Shown: piece after piece, positions 8,521 through 17,233 of the stretch
Layout of the letters: each line of letters begins with the position of its first letter
Position numbering within the stretch: position 1 is the first letter of the stretch
Assembly: GCA_022071975.1 (NCBI GenBank)
Contig: JAJVIO010000027.1
Span: forward strand, 1-64,000
Source of the DNA: Planctomycetota bacterium
GTDB taxonomy: Bacteria; Planctomycetota; UBA8742; UBA2392
DNA length: 64,000 nucleotides
Direction: 5' to 3'
Position numbers and translations under genes: made by a program
Notes under the pieces: generated by a model
Database searches by the model: none
Told to the model about the DNA's origin: nothing
The model's input: only the letters and a program-made list of their open reading frames with translations

Positions 8521-9882
8521 TCAATCCAGGTGGCTGGTGTCGTGGAAGATGCTGAATTCCGTCGAGCGTGACGGGGCGGGCATCCCCATGGCGCGAGCGA
8601 CTTCCCGGAAAAGCTGTTCAACGGCCGACTCGAGCTGAAGCAGGTACATGTATCGAGGCGGATCCTCGGGACGGATGGTGTATCTCGCGTTGGTGTCGGG
8701 GCTGGTGGTGAGTTCCGCCTGGAAAAGGCACTCGCCGTTTGCGTCCAGCAGCCGGATGCGCCAGTCCACCAGTATGCTGTGGAGCAGCACGAACCTGGAA
8801 TCGCCCTCTGCCGGCGCATCGAACGGCAGCACCGCGCCGTCGCCACGGATCGTGCCTTCGAAATAGAAGAACCGCCCATTGTCTCTGGGTGGGTCCACGA
8901 GCACCTTCGACAGGTCAAGGATTTCCTTGTCGGCACTGCGAACCGCGCCGTCCCAGCCGCGCCACATGCGGGTAATCAGGTTGTAGGCCTCGGGCGAGCC
9001 TTGCTCGAAGGCGTAGTCCACGGGCTGCGCTTCCTCCCAGCCGAACACACGCTGCGACTTCAGGTAGGCGCGGGCGAGTTCCAGTTTGGTTGAATCGGCC
9101 GTCAGGGGAACTTCGGCCCCGTTCAACTGGATGCACATCGAGATGCGGACCGCCTGCGTGTAGGCCTCGGCCCGGACCAGCTCCGCCAGCAGGACTCCCA
9201 GCTTGTTATCCAGCACAAAGGCGTCGTTTCCGCCCGAAAACGCGGGAGGCGGCGACTCGAGTTTCCGGGCCTCCAGTTCGACCGCGAAACGCACGCGCTC
9301 TTCGCACACCTGGAGAGTCATGGTTTGGGGCTCGTTGGGCGCAATCTCCTGCCGCAGCCGGTTGAGGGCCCATCGAACTTGCTCGATCGGTGTTCGCGGG
9401 TCATACATCCTGCTGAACTCGTCGTAGTCGTCGGTCTCGGGGCGCAGGTACTGGACGGGAACCTCATACCTGTAGGCGTTCATCGCGTGAGGCTCGCGGC
9501 GCTGGATGCGCGCCATCGCCTCCTGCCACAGCCGTTCCTCTTCGGCCACCCAATGGTTGTGGATGAACTCGCCGCCCAACTGTGAAACGGCCGCGAACAG
9601 GATCGCGAATAGCAGCAGTTGAAACAGCCATCGGAAACGCAGCTGCAGGATGCCGCACAGCCCGCCGGCCGCTGTCGAGACGCCCAGCGCCAGCAGCGCC
9701 GCCAGCACCCACACAGCCCATGCCAACTCAGCGACTTCCTCAAGGACGAAGCCGAATCCCCCGGCTGCTGCCAGTAGCGCGCCGATCAGCACCTGCGCAA
9801 TCGCCCACAGGCTGACCTTGCGGCGCAGCACCCCCGGATCGGGTGCGTCTGCAGCGGACTGGCCAGGAACTGCGCTCGACAT
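8521..9882 (-). CDS. Multi-pass membrane protein of unknown function
   Basis: 453 aa. Three hydrophobic segments lie in the first 130 residues (around VSLWAIAQVLIGALL, AWAVWVLAALLALG and RWLFQLLLFAILFA). A soluble domain of about 320 aa without recognised motifs follows. ATG 9882 was chosen because AAGGGA lies 7 nt upstream; a longer form from a non-ATG codon near 9927 has no such site. The large soluble part is presumably extracytoplasmic. Confidence 0.65.
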   Translation of the reverse strand: MSSAVPGQSAADAPDPGVLRRKVSLWAIAQVLIGALLAAAGGFGFVLEEVAELAWAVWVLAALLALGVSTAAGGLCGILQLRFRWLFQLLLFAILFAAVSQLGGEFIHNHWVAEEERLWQEAMARIQRREPHAMNAYRYEVPVQYLRPETDDYDEFSRMYDPRTPIEQVRWALNRLRQEIAPNEPQTMTLQVCEERVRFAVELEARKLESPPPAFSGGNDAFVLDNKLGVLLAELVRAEAYTQAVRISMCIQLNGAEVPLTADSTKLELARAYLKSQRVFGWEEAQPVDYAFEQGSPEAYNLITRMWRGWDGAVRSADKEILDLSKVLVDPPRDNGRFFYFEGTIRGDGAVLPFDAPAEGDSRFVLLHSILVDWRIRLLDANGECLFQAELTTSPDTNARYTIRPEDPPRYMYLLQLESAVEQLFREVARAMGMPAPSRSTEFSIFHDTSHLD

Positions 9883-10143
9883 ATGTATCCCTTCTCTCGG
9901 ACGCGCCGTGCCATTGACCGCGGACAAGGCCGTACCCCCTTGAAGAGACTCTAGACCGGACTCAAATCATAGCTCGCGCTGCCTGTGATTGCATGGCCCT
10001 TGGTCGGAAGCGCGGGTGCCCTGCTGAAGTTGGTTTTAGTGGAAGGAGCCGAGCGGAAGGCGGCGCCCGATTCTACAACCGAGGAAGCCATACCGCGTGT
10101 CGGCCTGCTTGTATGCGCGTAATCCAACGGGCGACCGGGACGT

Positions 10144-11082
10144 TCAACTTACCGCTTCGTATCCGTGTCGAACCAGCAGGTTGTTCATTGGCTCCATCAG
10201 TCGGCGCATTGAATCATCGAGCACGGCTCGCCCCTTGCCGATGGCGGCTTTGTTTACAGGTTGCGTGACTGCCGCATGGTGAGACCAGAGGGGGACATCC
10301 CCCATGTCACTCACATGGTCAAGCAGGTCAATCCAAGCCGGATCCCAGCGCAACTTCAGAAAGTCGCAAACGGCGGACATGCAGGACGATGGGTTGGATA
10401 CCAGCTCCTCGTAATGCACCTTCATCACGCGGCCTGGGTGGGCCTCGCTGAACTTGTCGACGGCCTCGACCCGTCTGATCCAGACCTGGACCGCGTCTTG
10501 CGGCGATTCCACGAAGTCATTCTCGATCATTGAGTGCACGACGTCGACGCCATCCCGCAAGGCGTGGATGTACTGCGCTCGCGGGAAGACCGGCTCAATC
10601 AGCTCCAGGATCTCGGAGTTGTTAGGGGATTTGTCTCCCCAGCGTCGCGCCCCCCCATGTTTGTTCGCGTACATCGTGTGGATCGTGTCGAGAATCGTGG
10701 CTGCGCTACGATTTTCCGGCTCAACCAACTTCAGTCTCCGGATGACCTCGGCCTTTGCCAGACCGAACGCCGGCCACTCGTAGTACTGCGAAAGCTGAAA
10801 CCAGGCCATCCAGCAAACGAAACTCCATCTGCAACGGGCTGACTTGTTGAACTCCTGGAGAAATCTGCCGGTACCCTGCAGTTCCGGGCCGATCTGCAAC
10901 TCGCCGCCGGAGATCAACAGCCGCCGGAGCAGCGTCGTGCCGCAACGACCCGAGCCGACAATGAACACGGGCGCCACGTCACAATTGGCGCTGAGTGGCC
11001 AACCGGCCGGATTGGCTTTGGAAAGCCGTTGGACAATTCTGCCATACCTGCGCCGCACCCTGTTGATCAGGCGATGCTTCAT
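10144..11082 (-). CDS. Sulfotransferase family protein
   Basis: 312 aa, normal for the family. The 5'-phosphosulfate loop of the PAPS site is FIVGSGRCGTTLLRRLL (about 40-56). The 3'-phosphate motif is ALRDGVDVVHS (about 178-188). The family transfers sulfate from PAPS to an acceptor; the acceptor cannot be inferred. Ordinary coding features and a slightly lower GC look set it a little apart from its neighbours, so horizontal gain is possible. About 260 nt upstream of the previous gene (9883-10143) hold nothing recognisable. Confidence 0.85.
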   Translation of the reverse strand: MKHRLINRVRRRYGRIVQRLSKANPAGWPLSANCDVAPVFIVGSGRCGTTLLRRLLISGGELQIGPELQGTGRFLQEFNKSARCRWSFVCWMAWFQLSQYYEWPAFGLAKAEVIRRLKLVEPENRSAATILDTIHTMYANKHGGARRWGDKSPNNSEILELIEPVFPRAQYIHALRDGVDVVHSMIENDFVESPQDAVQVWIRRVEAVDKFSEAHPGRVMKVHYEELVSNPSSCMSAVCDFLKLRWDPAWIDLLDHVSDMGDVPLWSHHAAVTQPVNKAAIGKGRAVLDDSMRRLMEPMNNLLVRHGYEAVS

Positions 11083-11185
11083 TGACCAGCTTGAATTCAG
11101 GGCGGGAATGACGGGCAGAAAGCAGACTCCCTTCGAAAGACGTGATCCCGGGTTTCTGGGTGTGGAGAACGTGGCTGATGGTTTG

Positions 11186-11716
11186 CTACTCGCCGTTTTC
11201 CAGCACGTTGGCTATCTCCCTGGCCAGGTTGAGCACGGCGAACTTCATGCGGCCTCTTACTACTGTGCTTTCGAAGCCTGAGTTGGCGCCGGTGCCTTCC
11301 AGCTTGGCGTCGTAGATGGTTTTGCCGTCCTGGTCCGTTACCGTGATGTGCGCGCGCGCGAAGCCGTTGCCGCCGAAGCCCGAAAAACCGCCCTTGTCCA
11401 TCTCGTAGATCACGCAGCGCACCACCGCGCCGTCCGCCTTGTCGGCGCTGTCCACAAAAGTAAGCGTCTTGTAGCACTCCGTGCGCAGCTCTTCACGGAA
11501 GTCGATCTTCCAGGTGTCCACCCAGGCCTGCCACTCGGCCTGCTCGATCTCCCAGGCCTGGGGCGGCTTGAACTCAACCTCGAGCGGCAGCACGTAGTAG
11601 CTGCCCGTCACCTGCAGGGCCGCTGTATTCTGGGTGTTCATCTCCACCACGTTGCGGGACGAGCAGCCGCTGAAGGCCAGCAGCGCCAGCAGAGCAAGGC
11701 AAAGGCGTGTGCGCAT
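11186..11716 (-). CDS. Small lipoprotein
   Basis: 176 aa. The signal peptide has the lipobox LAFSGC (Cys18), so it is probably lipid-anchored. The mature part contains ADGAVVRCVIYEMDKGG, a Gly/Phe-rich loop and FARAHITVTDQDGKTIYDAK. This recalls DUF4410-like lipoproteins that assemble near the outer membrane, but the assignment is tentative. AAGGAG lies before the start. It diverges from mqnA. Confidence 0.7.
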   Translation of the reverse strand: MRTRLCLALLALLAFSGCSSRNVVEMNTQNTAALQVTGSYYVLPLEVEFKPPQAWEIEQAEWQAWVDTWKIDFREELRTECYKTLTFVDSADKADGAVVRCVIYEMDKGGFSGFGGNGFARAHITVTDQDGKTIYDAKLEGTGANSGFESTVVRGRMKFAVLNLAREIANVLENGE

Positions 11717-11811
11717 GGTTGTCTCCTTGCCGGCAGTCTAGCAGCGCCGCGCGGCAACTTGAACCCACACCGGCCTGCGCTATGTTTCGGCCGGGGCCGT
11801 GAAGGGAAACC

Positions 11812-12621
11812 GTGAAGAAGCTGCGCATCGGCGTCGTCTCGTACCTCAATGCAGTGCCGCTCTGGTACAGCCTGCAGCACGACGAGGCCGTCGAGCTCAC
11901 GCCCGACACGCCCGCGCACCTGTGCCGCATGATGGACGCCGGGCGCCTCGACGTCGGCCTGCTGCCGGTGGTGGAGGCCCTGCGCCACGAGAGCTGGTCG
12001 TTTTTCACTGATTTGGGCGTGGCGGCCGACGGCGTAGTGGACAGCGTCGGCCTGTTCACACGCGTGGAGCTTTCGCAGGTCAAGACGGTCGCGCTGACGA
12101 ACGCCAGCCGCACCAGCGTGACGCTGACACGCATCCTGCTGCATGAGGCCGGCGCGCAGCCGCAGTACATCGACGCCGACGTGGGCGCCGACGACCTGCT
12201 GCAGCGTACCGAAGACGCCGTGTTGCTGATCGGCGACCAGTGCCTGCGCGCCCGCAAGCTCGAAACCGACCGCGTGTTCGTGGACCTCGCGGCCGAGTGG
12301 AAGCTGCTGACCGGCCTGCCGTTCGTGTTCGCGGTGTGGGCGGGGCCGAAGGCGCGGCTGACGCCCGAGCTGCACGCGCGCCTGCGCCGGGCGTATGAAG
12401 AAAGCCGCGCGATCTCCGGCGAGCTGATCCGCTACGCGGGCATGGACACCGGCTGGAGCGAGGCCGAACTGGCCCGGTACCTCGAGGAAACCATTCTCCA
12501 CGAACTCAGTGAGCAGAGCCTGAAAGGCCTGCTCGAGTTCGCCCGCCGGGCCGCAGAGCTCGGCCGCGTCCCCAAAAGCGCCGTGGACAAGGTGCTGGAT
12601 GTGATGCGGGGGGCCGGATGA
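11812..12621 (+). CDS. mqnA: Chorismate dehydratase (futalosine pathway)
   Basis: 269 aa. IGVVSYLNAVPLWYSL at the N-terminus and DVGLLPVVEAL are hallmarks of MqnA, as are the later SRTSVTLTRILL and DAVLLIGDQCL segments. MqnA converts chorismate to 3-enolpyruvylbenzoate, the first step of menaquinone synthesis by the futalosine route. The start is GTG with GAAGGGA just upstream. mqnC lies 2 kb downstream and a UbiA prenyltransferase at 38.8 kb, so the pathway genes are scattered. The stop overlaps the next gene's ATG. Confidence 0.93.
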   Translation: MKKLRIGVVSYLNAVPLWYSLQHDEAVELTPDTPAHLCRMMDAGRLDVGLLPVVEALRHESWSFFTDLGVAADGVVDSVGLFTRVELSQVKTVALTNASRTSVTLTRILLHEAGAQPQYIDADVGADDLLQRTEDAVLLIGDQCLRARKLETDRVFVDLAAEWKLLTGLPFVFAVWAGPKARLTPELHARLRRAYEESRAISGELIRYAGMDTGWSEAELARYLEETILHELSEQSLKGLLEFARRAAELGRVPKSAVDKVLDVMRGAG

Positions 12622-12971
12622 CGACTTCCTTGCGCAACTTTGTCGCTTGCGAACGTGTGGATGACGACGCGTACTTTTCGCTGATCCACGTAAGGTATCG
12701 CTGGCCGGAACCTCCTGAAACGATTGAATTCTGGCTGGACATACTGAACTTTTCCGAGGCCGAGTTGGGTGTGAAGCTGGAGATCTACCGCGGTAGAAGC
12801 CTGGTGGACTTCACTGAAGAAGAGTTTGTGCCGCCGGGGTACGCCAGCGTGCAGGCGAAATTTGTCCTGAGCACAGCGGACCTTGCAAGAAAGTCGTATA
12901 CTGTGGTCGCTGTGGTAAACGGTTTCACGGCTGGCAAGCTTGACCTGGATTTTGGAGCCATCGATGGGTGA
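12618..12971 (+). CDS. Hypothetical protein coupled to mqnA
   Basis: 117 aa, no recognised family; likely a beta-rich soluble protein. Its ATG overlaps the mqnA stop (ATGA), so translation is coupled. It contains SLIHVRYRWPEPPETIEFW and a Thr/Val-rich end. The context does not reveal a quinone role. Its own stop overlaps the next tiny gene. Confidence 0.65.
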   Translation: MTTSLRNFVACERVDDDAYFSLIHVRYRWPEPPETIEFWLDILNFSEAELGVKLEIYRGRSLVDFTEEEFVPPGYASVQAKFVLSTADLARKSYTVVAVVNGFTAGKLDLDFGAIDG

Positions 12972-13101
12972 AAAAGACAAAAAGCCCCGCATCGTCAAGG
13001 CAACGTTCACCGCCCTGTGCACCACAGGCGATGGCAAGCGCGTGAAGGTCGGCCCAAAAGACGTTACGCGCAAGCCCGGCAGACGCCGCAAATCGGCCTG
13101 A
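12964..13101 (+). CDS. Tiny basic protein overlapping the previous gene
   Basis: 45 aa, beginning MGEKDKKPRIVKATF and ending GRRRKSA. Its ATG lies inside the last codons of the preceding gene in another frame, with the preceding stop 5-7 nt downstream. It is Lys/Arg-rich, suggesting nucleic-acid binding (inference only). It is supported by the tight overlap and by ending just before a hairpin; there is no homology evidence. Confidence 0.5.
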   Translation: MGEKDKKPRIVKATFTALCTTGDGKRVKVGPKDVTRKPGRRRKSA

Positions 13102-13114
13102 GCCGCAACTTCTC

Positions 13115-13137
13115 AACCGCCGCCTTGCGCGGCGGTT
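13115..13137. terminator. Hairpin between convergent genes
   Basis: AACCGCCGC (13115-13123) pairs with GCGGCGGTT (13129-13137). It sits between the tiny plus-strand gene and the cyclase. There is only a weak T-rich tail. Confidence 0.6.
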
Positions 13138-13138
13138 C

Positions 13139-14581
13139 TCATTTCACCCGCACCCGCCGGATTGCCACGTCGCCGGCGATACCCTTCAACTTCGCGCTTT
13201 CCAGCCGCGCTTCGCGCCCCTTCAACGCTTCCTGCACGGGGGGCACGCTGAACACGTCCTCGGTGAGGCAGATCTCGTCGGCGTCGGCCACGCCCTGCAC
13301 GCGGGCGGCGACGTTGACGGTCTGGCCGAAGTAGTCGAGCCGCTCATTGAGCGTCACGGCGATCGAGTGGCCGCGGTGCACGCCGACCTTCAAGACCAGC
13401 TCGCGCTTGCCGCGCGTTCGGTTGAACTGCTCGATTTCCTCGAACATCGCCAAAGCCGCGCGCACGGCCTGTTCCGGGTGGGTGAAGCTGGCCATCACCG
13501 CGTCGCCTATGGTCTTGACCACGGCGCCTTCCTGGTCCTGCACCGCGCGGCGAAGGTGCTCGAAGTGCTGCTGCACCAGCGCGAACGCGGCCAGGTCGCC
13601 CACGCGCTCGTACAGCTCGGTGCTGCCTTTCAGGTCGGTGAACAGCAGGGTCAGGTCGCGCACGCCCACACCCTCGCCGCCGGCCAGCGTCTCGGAGCGG
13701 AACAGGTTGCGGAAGGTCTGGTTGTTCAGCAGCCGGTTGCCGCTCAGGTACGCGCCCAGGAGCAGCCGCGGCATCGGGCCGGCCTCTTCGTTGGGGCGGA
13801 CCTCAAGCAGCACCGGCACGGCGGCTGACGTTGTATTCACCAGCTTGACCGTGGCAGGCCCCGTCGCCAGGCCATCGACGGAGACCTTCCAGCCGTCCTG
13901 GCCCAGCTTGGCGATCACGGGCTGAATCTCCGGGGCTGCGGGCGCCTTCGGCTCAAGCATGAACGCGCGACCGGCGGCGATGTCGAAGCCCACATCGGCC
14001 GTGGCCGGCTTGAGCTGCAGCTCGACGTTGCGCTCGCCACCGGGCGCGATGTGGTCGATCAGGGACGCGAAGTCGCGCACGAGCTGGCGCAGCGTGCCGA
14101 AGCCCTCGTAGGCCGCGTGGGAGTCGATGCGGTAACGCAGCAGCAGGTCCTCGGCGCTGAGCCTGTCCGGGTTGTGCCAGGGCAATTCGCGCACGCGCGG
14201 CGAAAGGTTGAACGAAATCGCGATGTAGTCGTCCAGGTGCACCTCGGTGCTCTTCTGGCAGAGCTGGCAGAAGCAGCGGGAGCGCACGCCGCCCAGGCTG
14301 CGGCAGCTCGAGATGGTGTCGCTGCAGATGGGACACAGCAGCCGCCATTCCATGATGAACAGGCCCAGGTGAGCGGCATGCAGGAACAGGTCGATCGCCT
14401 CGTTCTCGGCCACGCCGCGCTCGGCGGCGAAGCGCAGCGGGTCAACGCGGTACAGGGCCCACGGGTCGTCGGAATTGATCAGCGCTTCCAACTTACTGAT
14501 GGTGCGCGGCGTCCAGCGCCGCACGCCTTCCAGCTGCGCCAGCGCGCTATCAACGAAGGCGACATCAGCGGCCGTGGACAT
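13139..14581 (-). CDS. Class III adenylate/guanylate cyclase, N-terminal Cys-rich domain
   Basis: 480 aa. The C-terminal cyclase domain (about 300-475) has the metal Asp motifs LFTDLKGST and KTIGDAVMASF. DYFGQTVNVAARVQ supplies the substrate Asp, the Asn and the transition-state Arg, so it should be active. The N-terminal half holds CPIC and CFCQLC pairs, probably zinc binding, as in DUF5939-type cyclases. ATG 14581 has CCGGAG upstream; the open frame beyond it runs into the divergent mqnC promoter. It probably makes cAMP, but nucleotide preference is not certain. Confidence 0.88.
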   Translation of the reverse strand: MSTAADVAFVDSALAQLEGVRRWTPRTISKLEALINSDDPWALYRVDPLRFAAERGVAENEAIDLFLHAAHLGLFIMEWRLLCPICSDTISSCRSLGGVRSRCFCQLCQKSTEVHLDDYIAISFNLSPRVRELPWHNPDRLSAEDLLLRYRIDSHAAYEGFGTLRQLVRDFASLIDHIAPGGERNVELQLKPATADVGFDIAAGRAFMLEPKAPAAPEIQPVIAKLGQDGWKVSVDGLATGPATVKLVNTTSAAVPVLLEVRPNEEAGPMPRLLLGAYLSGNRLLNNQTFRNLFRSETLAGGEGVGVRDLTLLFTDLKGSTELYERVGDLAAFALVQQHFEHLRRAVQDQEGAVVKTIGDAVMASFTHPEQAVRAALAMFEEIEQFNRTRGKRELVLKVGVHRGHSIAVTLNERLDYFGQTVNVAARVQGVADADEICLTEDVFSVPPVQEALKGREARLESAKLKGIAGDVAIRRVRVK

Positions 14582-14671
14582 GGCGGGCTCCGGGTGAAGT
14601 TCGTTGATGTTACATCGACCGGCCGGGCGTGTCGCGCTTTCCCTGCCCCTTGGCGGGTTGGATGCGGCCGT

Positions 14672-14677
14672 TATATT
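14672..14677 (+). promoter_or_regulatory. -10 element for leaderless mqnC
   Basis: TATATT ends 7 nt before the mqnC ATG, and no Shine-Dalgarno sequence is present. Transcription would begin at or next to the start codon. Confidence 0.5.
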
Positions 14678-14684
14678 CGCGCCC

Positions 14685-15851
14685 ATGATCGCCAAGGCTG
14701 TGCCATCCGAGTTCGAGCGCATCGCCGCCAGGGTGCTGGACGGCACGCGGATAACGTTCGACGAAGGCGTGTGGCTGATCAAGTATGCGCCGGTGCACGA
14801 GCTGGCCGCGCTGGCCCACACCGTGCGCGAGCGCAAGATGGCCGCGACCGGCCGCTCCGAGCTGGTCACCTACGTGATCAGCCGCAACATTAATTACACG
14901 AACGTGTGCATCACGGACTGCGACTTCTGCAGCTTCTACCGGCACCCGCTTGAGGAAGGCGCCTACTCGCTGAACCTGACCGAGCTGCGCCAGAAAGCCC
15001 AGGAGACGCTGGATTTAGGCGGCACGGAGATCCTGCTGCAGGGCGGCCACAACCCCAAGCTGCCGCTGAAGTATTACCAGGACATGCTGGGCCTGTTCGA
15101 GAGCATGGGCCTGCACAACCACGCATTCAGCCCCAGCGAGATCCAGCATTTTAAACAGTTCTGGCGCATGCCACTTGCTGACGTACTTGTCGAACTCAAA
15201 CATGCCGGCCTGAAAAGCATCCCCGGCGGCGGCGCGGAAATCCTGGTTGACCGCGTGCGCGAGATCATCTGCCCCAAGAAGGGCGGCGCCGACGCGTGGC
15301 TCGAGCCCATGCGCGAGGCCCACAAACTGGGCATCCGCAGCAGCGCCACCATGATGTTCGGCCACGTCGAGACACTGGAAGAGCGGATCCAGCACCTGGA
15401 GCGTCTGCGCGCCCTGCAGGACGAAACCGGCGGCTTCACGGCCTTCATCTGCTGGACGTTCCAGAACGCCGACAACGCCATGAGCCACATCGAGATGACC
15501 GGCGCGCACGACTACCTGCGCACCCAGGCCGTGGCGCGCATTTACCTCGACAACTTCGAGAACTGCCAGGCCAGCTGGGTGACGCAGGGCGGGCAGGTGG
15601 GGCAGGTCAGCCTGCGCTACGGCTGCAACGACATGGGCAGCCTGATGATCGAGGAGAACGTCGTAAGGCTCGCCGGCGCGGCGTTCCGGATGACCGAGTA
15701 CGAAATCCGCAGGTTGATCCGGGACGCCGGCTACCAGCCCAACCGCCGCAACTTCTACTACGACGTGCTGCAGGAGCCCGCCGGGTTGGACGAAACCCTA
15801 GAAGCGGCCGTAAACCAGCACGGCAAGCAACGCGTGGCCATCGAAGCCTAG
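14685..15851 (+). CDS. mqnC: Cyclic dehypoxanthinyl futalosine synthase (radical SAM)
   Basis: 388 aa. The radical-SAM motif is CITDCDFCSFYR, where the FYR ending is typical of MqnC rather than MqnE. Further family signatures are INYTNVC, GGTEILLQGGHNP and HAFSPSEI. MqnC cyclises dehypoxanthine futalosine with a 4Fe-4S cluster and SAM. ATG 14685 is chosen because it begins the conserved region. No ribosome-binding site precedes it, but a -10-like TATATT ends 7 nt upstream. It diverges from the cyclase. Confidence 0.93.
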   Translation: MIAKAVPSEFERIAARVLDGTRITFDEGVWLIKYAPVHELAALAHTVRERKMAATGRSELVTYVISRNINYTNVCITDCDFCSFYRHPLEEGAYSLNLTELRQKAQETLDLGGTEILLQGGHNPKLPLKYYQDMLGLFESMGLHNHAFSPSEIQHFKQFWRMPLADVLVELKHAGLKSIPGGGAEILVDRVREIICPKKGGADAWLEPMREAHKLGIRSSATMMFGHVETLEERIQHLERLRALQDETGGFTAFICWTFQNADNAMSHIEMTGAHDYLRTQAVARIYLDNFENCQASWVTQGGQVGQVSLRYGCNDMGSLMIEENVVRLAGAAFRMTEYEIRRLIRDAGYQPNRRNFYYDVLQEPAGLDETLEAAVNQHGKQRVAIEA

Positions 15852-15863
15852 AACGACTGCATC

Positions 15864-15926
15864 GCGCAGAGAGCGCAGAGCCCGCAGAGAACCGCCTTTC
15901 TCTGTGTACTCCGCGCTCTCCGCGCG
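15864..15926. repeat. Short-period repeat arms facing each other
   Basis: GCGCAGAGA-type units (15864-15891) are followed by their approximate reverse complement (TTCTCTGTGTACTCCGCG..., 15898-15926). It lies in the 150-nt gap between mqnC and the next gene. Confidence 0.65.
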
Positions 15927-16001
15927 AGGAAAGCAGTTGCAGTTCTTCGCGGGCTTCGCGAACCCTGGCGCCTTCGCGTGAATGCGGTTCAAGGAGCACT
16001 C

Positions 16002-16562
16002 ATGTCCGGCAAGTTGGAACAGTCGAAGATTGACGGCCCACATGCGTTGCTGGCGTCGATGGTGGGGGAGTGGCGGGGCGTGGCGCGCACCTGGTTTGAG
16101 CCGGGCAACCTGGCGGACGAGTCGCCGATTGCGGGCTCCACGCGGCTGGTGCTGGACGGCATGTTCCTGCTGCACGAGTACGAGGGCACGCTGCAAGGCG
16201 CGCCCATGAAGGGCATCGCGATCATCGGCTACTCACTGGCCGAGCAGCAGTGGCAGGTGTCCTGGATCGACAGCATCCACAACGGCACGCGCATCATGCA
16301 CAGCAAGGGGACTGTCCCCAACGGGGGACTGTCCCCGTCGTCGGCTGACGCTGAAGTGGCTCGAATACAGGGACAGTCCCCAGATGCGGGGACAGTCCCT
16401 TCCGTGCTCGGCAGCTATCCGGCCGGCGAAGGCCCCGACTGGGGCTGGCGCACAACGCTTGAGATGCGCGGCCGCGACAACCTGGTGATCAGCCACTACA
16501 ACATCACGCCCGAAGGCGAAGAGTCCATCGGCGTGGAGATCGACTACAAGCGGGTGGTTTAG
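16002..16562 (+). CDS. DUF1579-like protein with in-frame palindromic insertion
   Basis: 186 aa. GPHALLASMVGEWRGVART, LDGMFLLHEYEG and GYSLAEQQWQVSWIDS resemble DUF1579. Between residues about 102 and 133 a low-complexity segment (GTVPNGGLSPSS...QGQSPDAGTVP) is encoded entirely by a 93-bp palindromic repeat with a second copy at 25.0 kb; 93 is divisible by 3, so the frame is kept. AAGGAG precedes the ATG. Its stop overlaps the convergent doc gene. Function unknown. Confidence 0.75.
   Translation: MSGKLEQSKIDGPHALLASMVGEWRGVARTWFEPGNLADESPIAGSTRLVLDGMFLLHEYEGTLQGAPMKGIAIIGYSLAEQQWQVSWIDSIHNGTRIMHSKGTVPNGGLSPSSADAEVARIQGQSPDAGTVPSVLGSYPAGEGPDWGWRTTLEMRGRDNLVISHYNITPEGEESIGVEIDYKRVV
16307..16399. 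repeat. GGGGACTGTCCCC palindromic element inside a CDS
   Basis: Two GGGGACTGTCCCC-type dyads, a core starting GTCGTCGG and ending TCGAATAC, then two inverted GGGACAGTCCC dyads. Total 93 bp. The copy at 25032-25123 has the same arrangement and a similar core. Confidence 0.85.
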
Positions 16563-16954
16563 CTGCGGGGCCGGATCATGCCCGGCATGGCCTTCATCAG
16601 TTCGTCTTTGGTGGTTGTTGAGTCCGCCACCTTCATCACCAACTCGAACAACTCGTCCGCGGTAACACTGAGCTCAAACCCGTTCACGTCCAGAAACACC
16701 GCGCAACTCAAAATCGCTACGCGCTTGTTTCCATCAACGAACGCGTGCGCCTGGCACAGGTGAAACAGATACGCCGCCGCCATCTCCGCCAACGTGGGGT
16801 GCAGATAGACGCCGCCAAACATGGCTTGCGGCATCGCCACGGCTGAATCCAGCAGCGCCGCATCGCGCAATCCCGGCGCGCCGCCTTCGTGCCGGATGGT
16901 GTCGTCCTGGAGGGCGAGTACGTCGTCCACGGACAGGAAGATGATGTTCTGCAT
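16559..16954 (-). CDS. doc: Doc-type toxin (Fic fold)
   Basis: 131 aa, typical for Doc. The Fic/Doc motif is HAFVDGNKRVA, with catalytic His and the nucleotide-binding GNKR. LRDAALLDSAVAMPQ and MAAAYLFHLCQAHAF are standard Doc segments. Family members phosphorylate EF-Tu and halt translation. ATG 16954 overlaps the antitoxin stop by one nt (TGATG), indicating coupling; a GTG one codon earlier is possible. Confidence 0.9.
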   Translation of the reverse strand: MQNIIFLSVDDVLALQDDTIRHEGGAPGLRDAALLDSAVAMPQAMFGGVYLHPTLAEMAAAYLFHLCQAHAFVDGNKRVAILSCAVFLDVNGFELSVTADELFELVMKVADSTTTKDELMKAMPGMIRPRS

Positions 16955-17181
16955 CACTCAGCCAGCCGCTTGAGCACAGAACTGTAGCGCTTGCGGAATC
17001 GAGCGACCGCGTCGGTGCGCTGCTTCTCAGTCAGCCCGACGTTGACCGGTGAAATCACCAGGTTGCCGTTGTGAACGGTGACGTTCACCTGATCGCCGAT
17101 CTTGGCGTGAATCATCTCAAGTAGCGCGAGGTCGAGAGTGATGGCCGCGCTGTTGCCGGATTTGGTGATCTTCTTGATCAT
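16954..17181 (-). CDS. AbrB/MazE-type antitoxin partner of Doc
   Basis: 75 aa. The N-terminal AbrB swapped-hairpin fold is visible in ITKSGNSAAITLDLALLEM and NGNLVISPV. The C-terminal tail (LTEKQRTDAVARFRKRYSS) probably binds and neutralises Doc. GAGGTGA precedes the start. A perfect dyad directly upstream (17190-17212) is the likely autoregulatory operator. An AbrB-type antitoxin paired with Doc rather than Phd is a known but less common combination. Confidence 0.85.
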   Translation of the reverse strand: MIKKITKSGNSAAITLDLALLEMIHAKIGDQVNVTVHNGNLVISPVNVGLTEKQRTDAVARFRKRYSSVLKRLAE

Positions 17182-17189
17182 GCTTCACC

Positions 17190-17212
17190 TCGTCATTACA
17201 TCGTAATGACGA
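17190..17212. promoter_or_regulatory. Probable operator of the antitoxin-doc operon
   Basis: TCGTCATTAC is repeated as a perfect inverted copy after a 3-nt spacer. It ends 8 nt upstream of the antitoxin ATG on the minus strand, where AbrB-fold antitoxins usually repress. Confidence 0.75.
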
Positions 17213-17233
17213 CGCGAGGCCTTGTAAATGGGG

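Noticed and set aside
12432..13091. Minus-strand 219-codon ORF opposite mqnA's end
   Set aside because: It covers three plus-strand genes with overlapping start/stop logic and has no recognisable motif.
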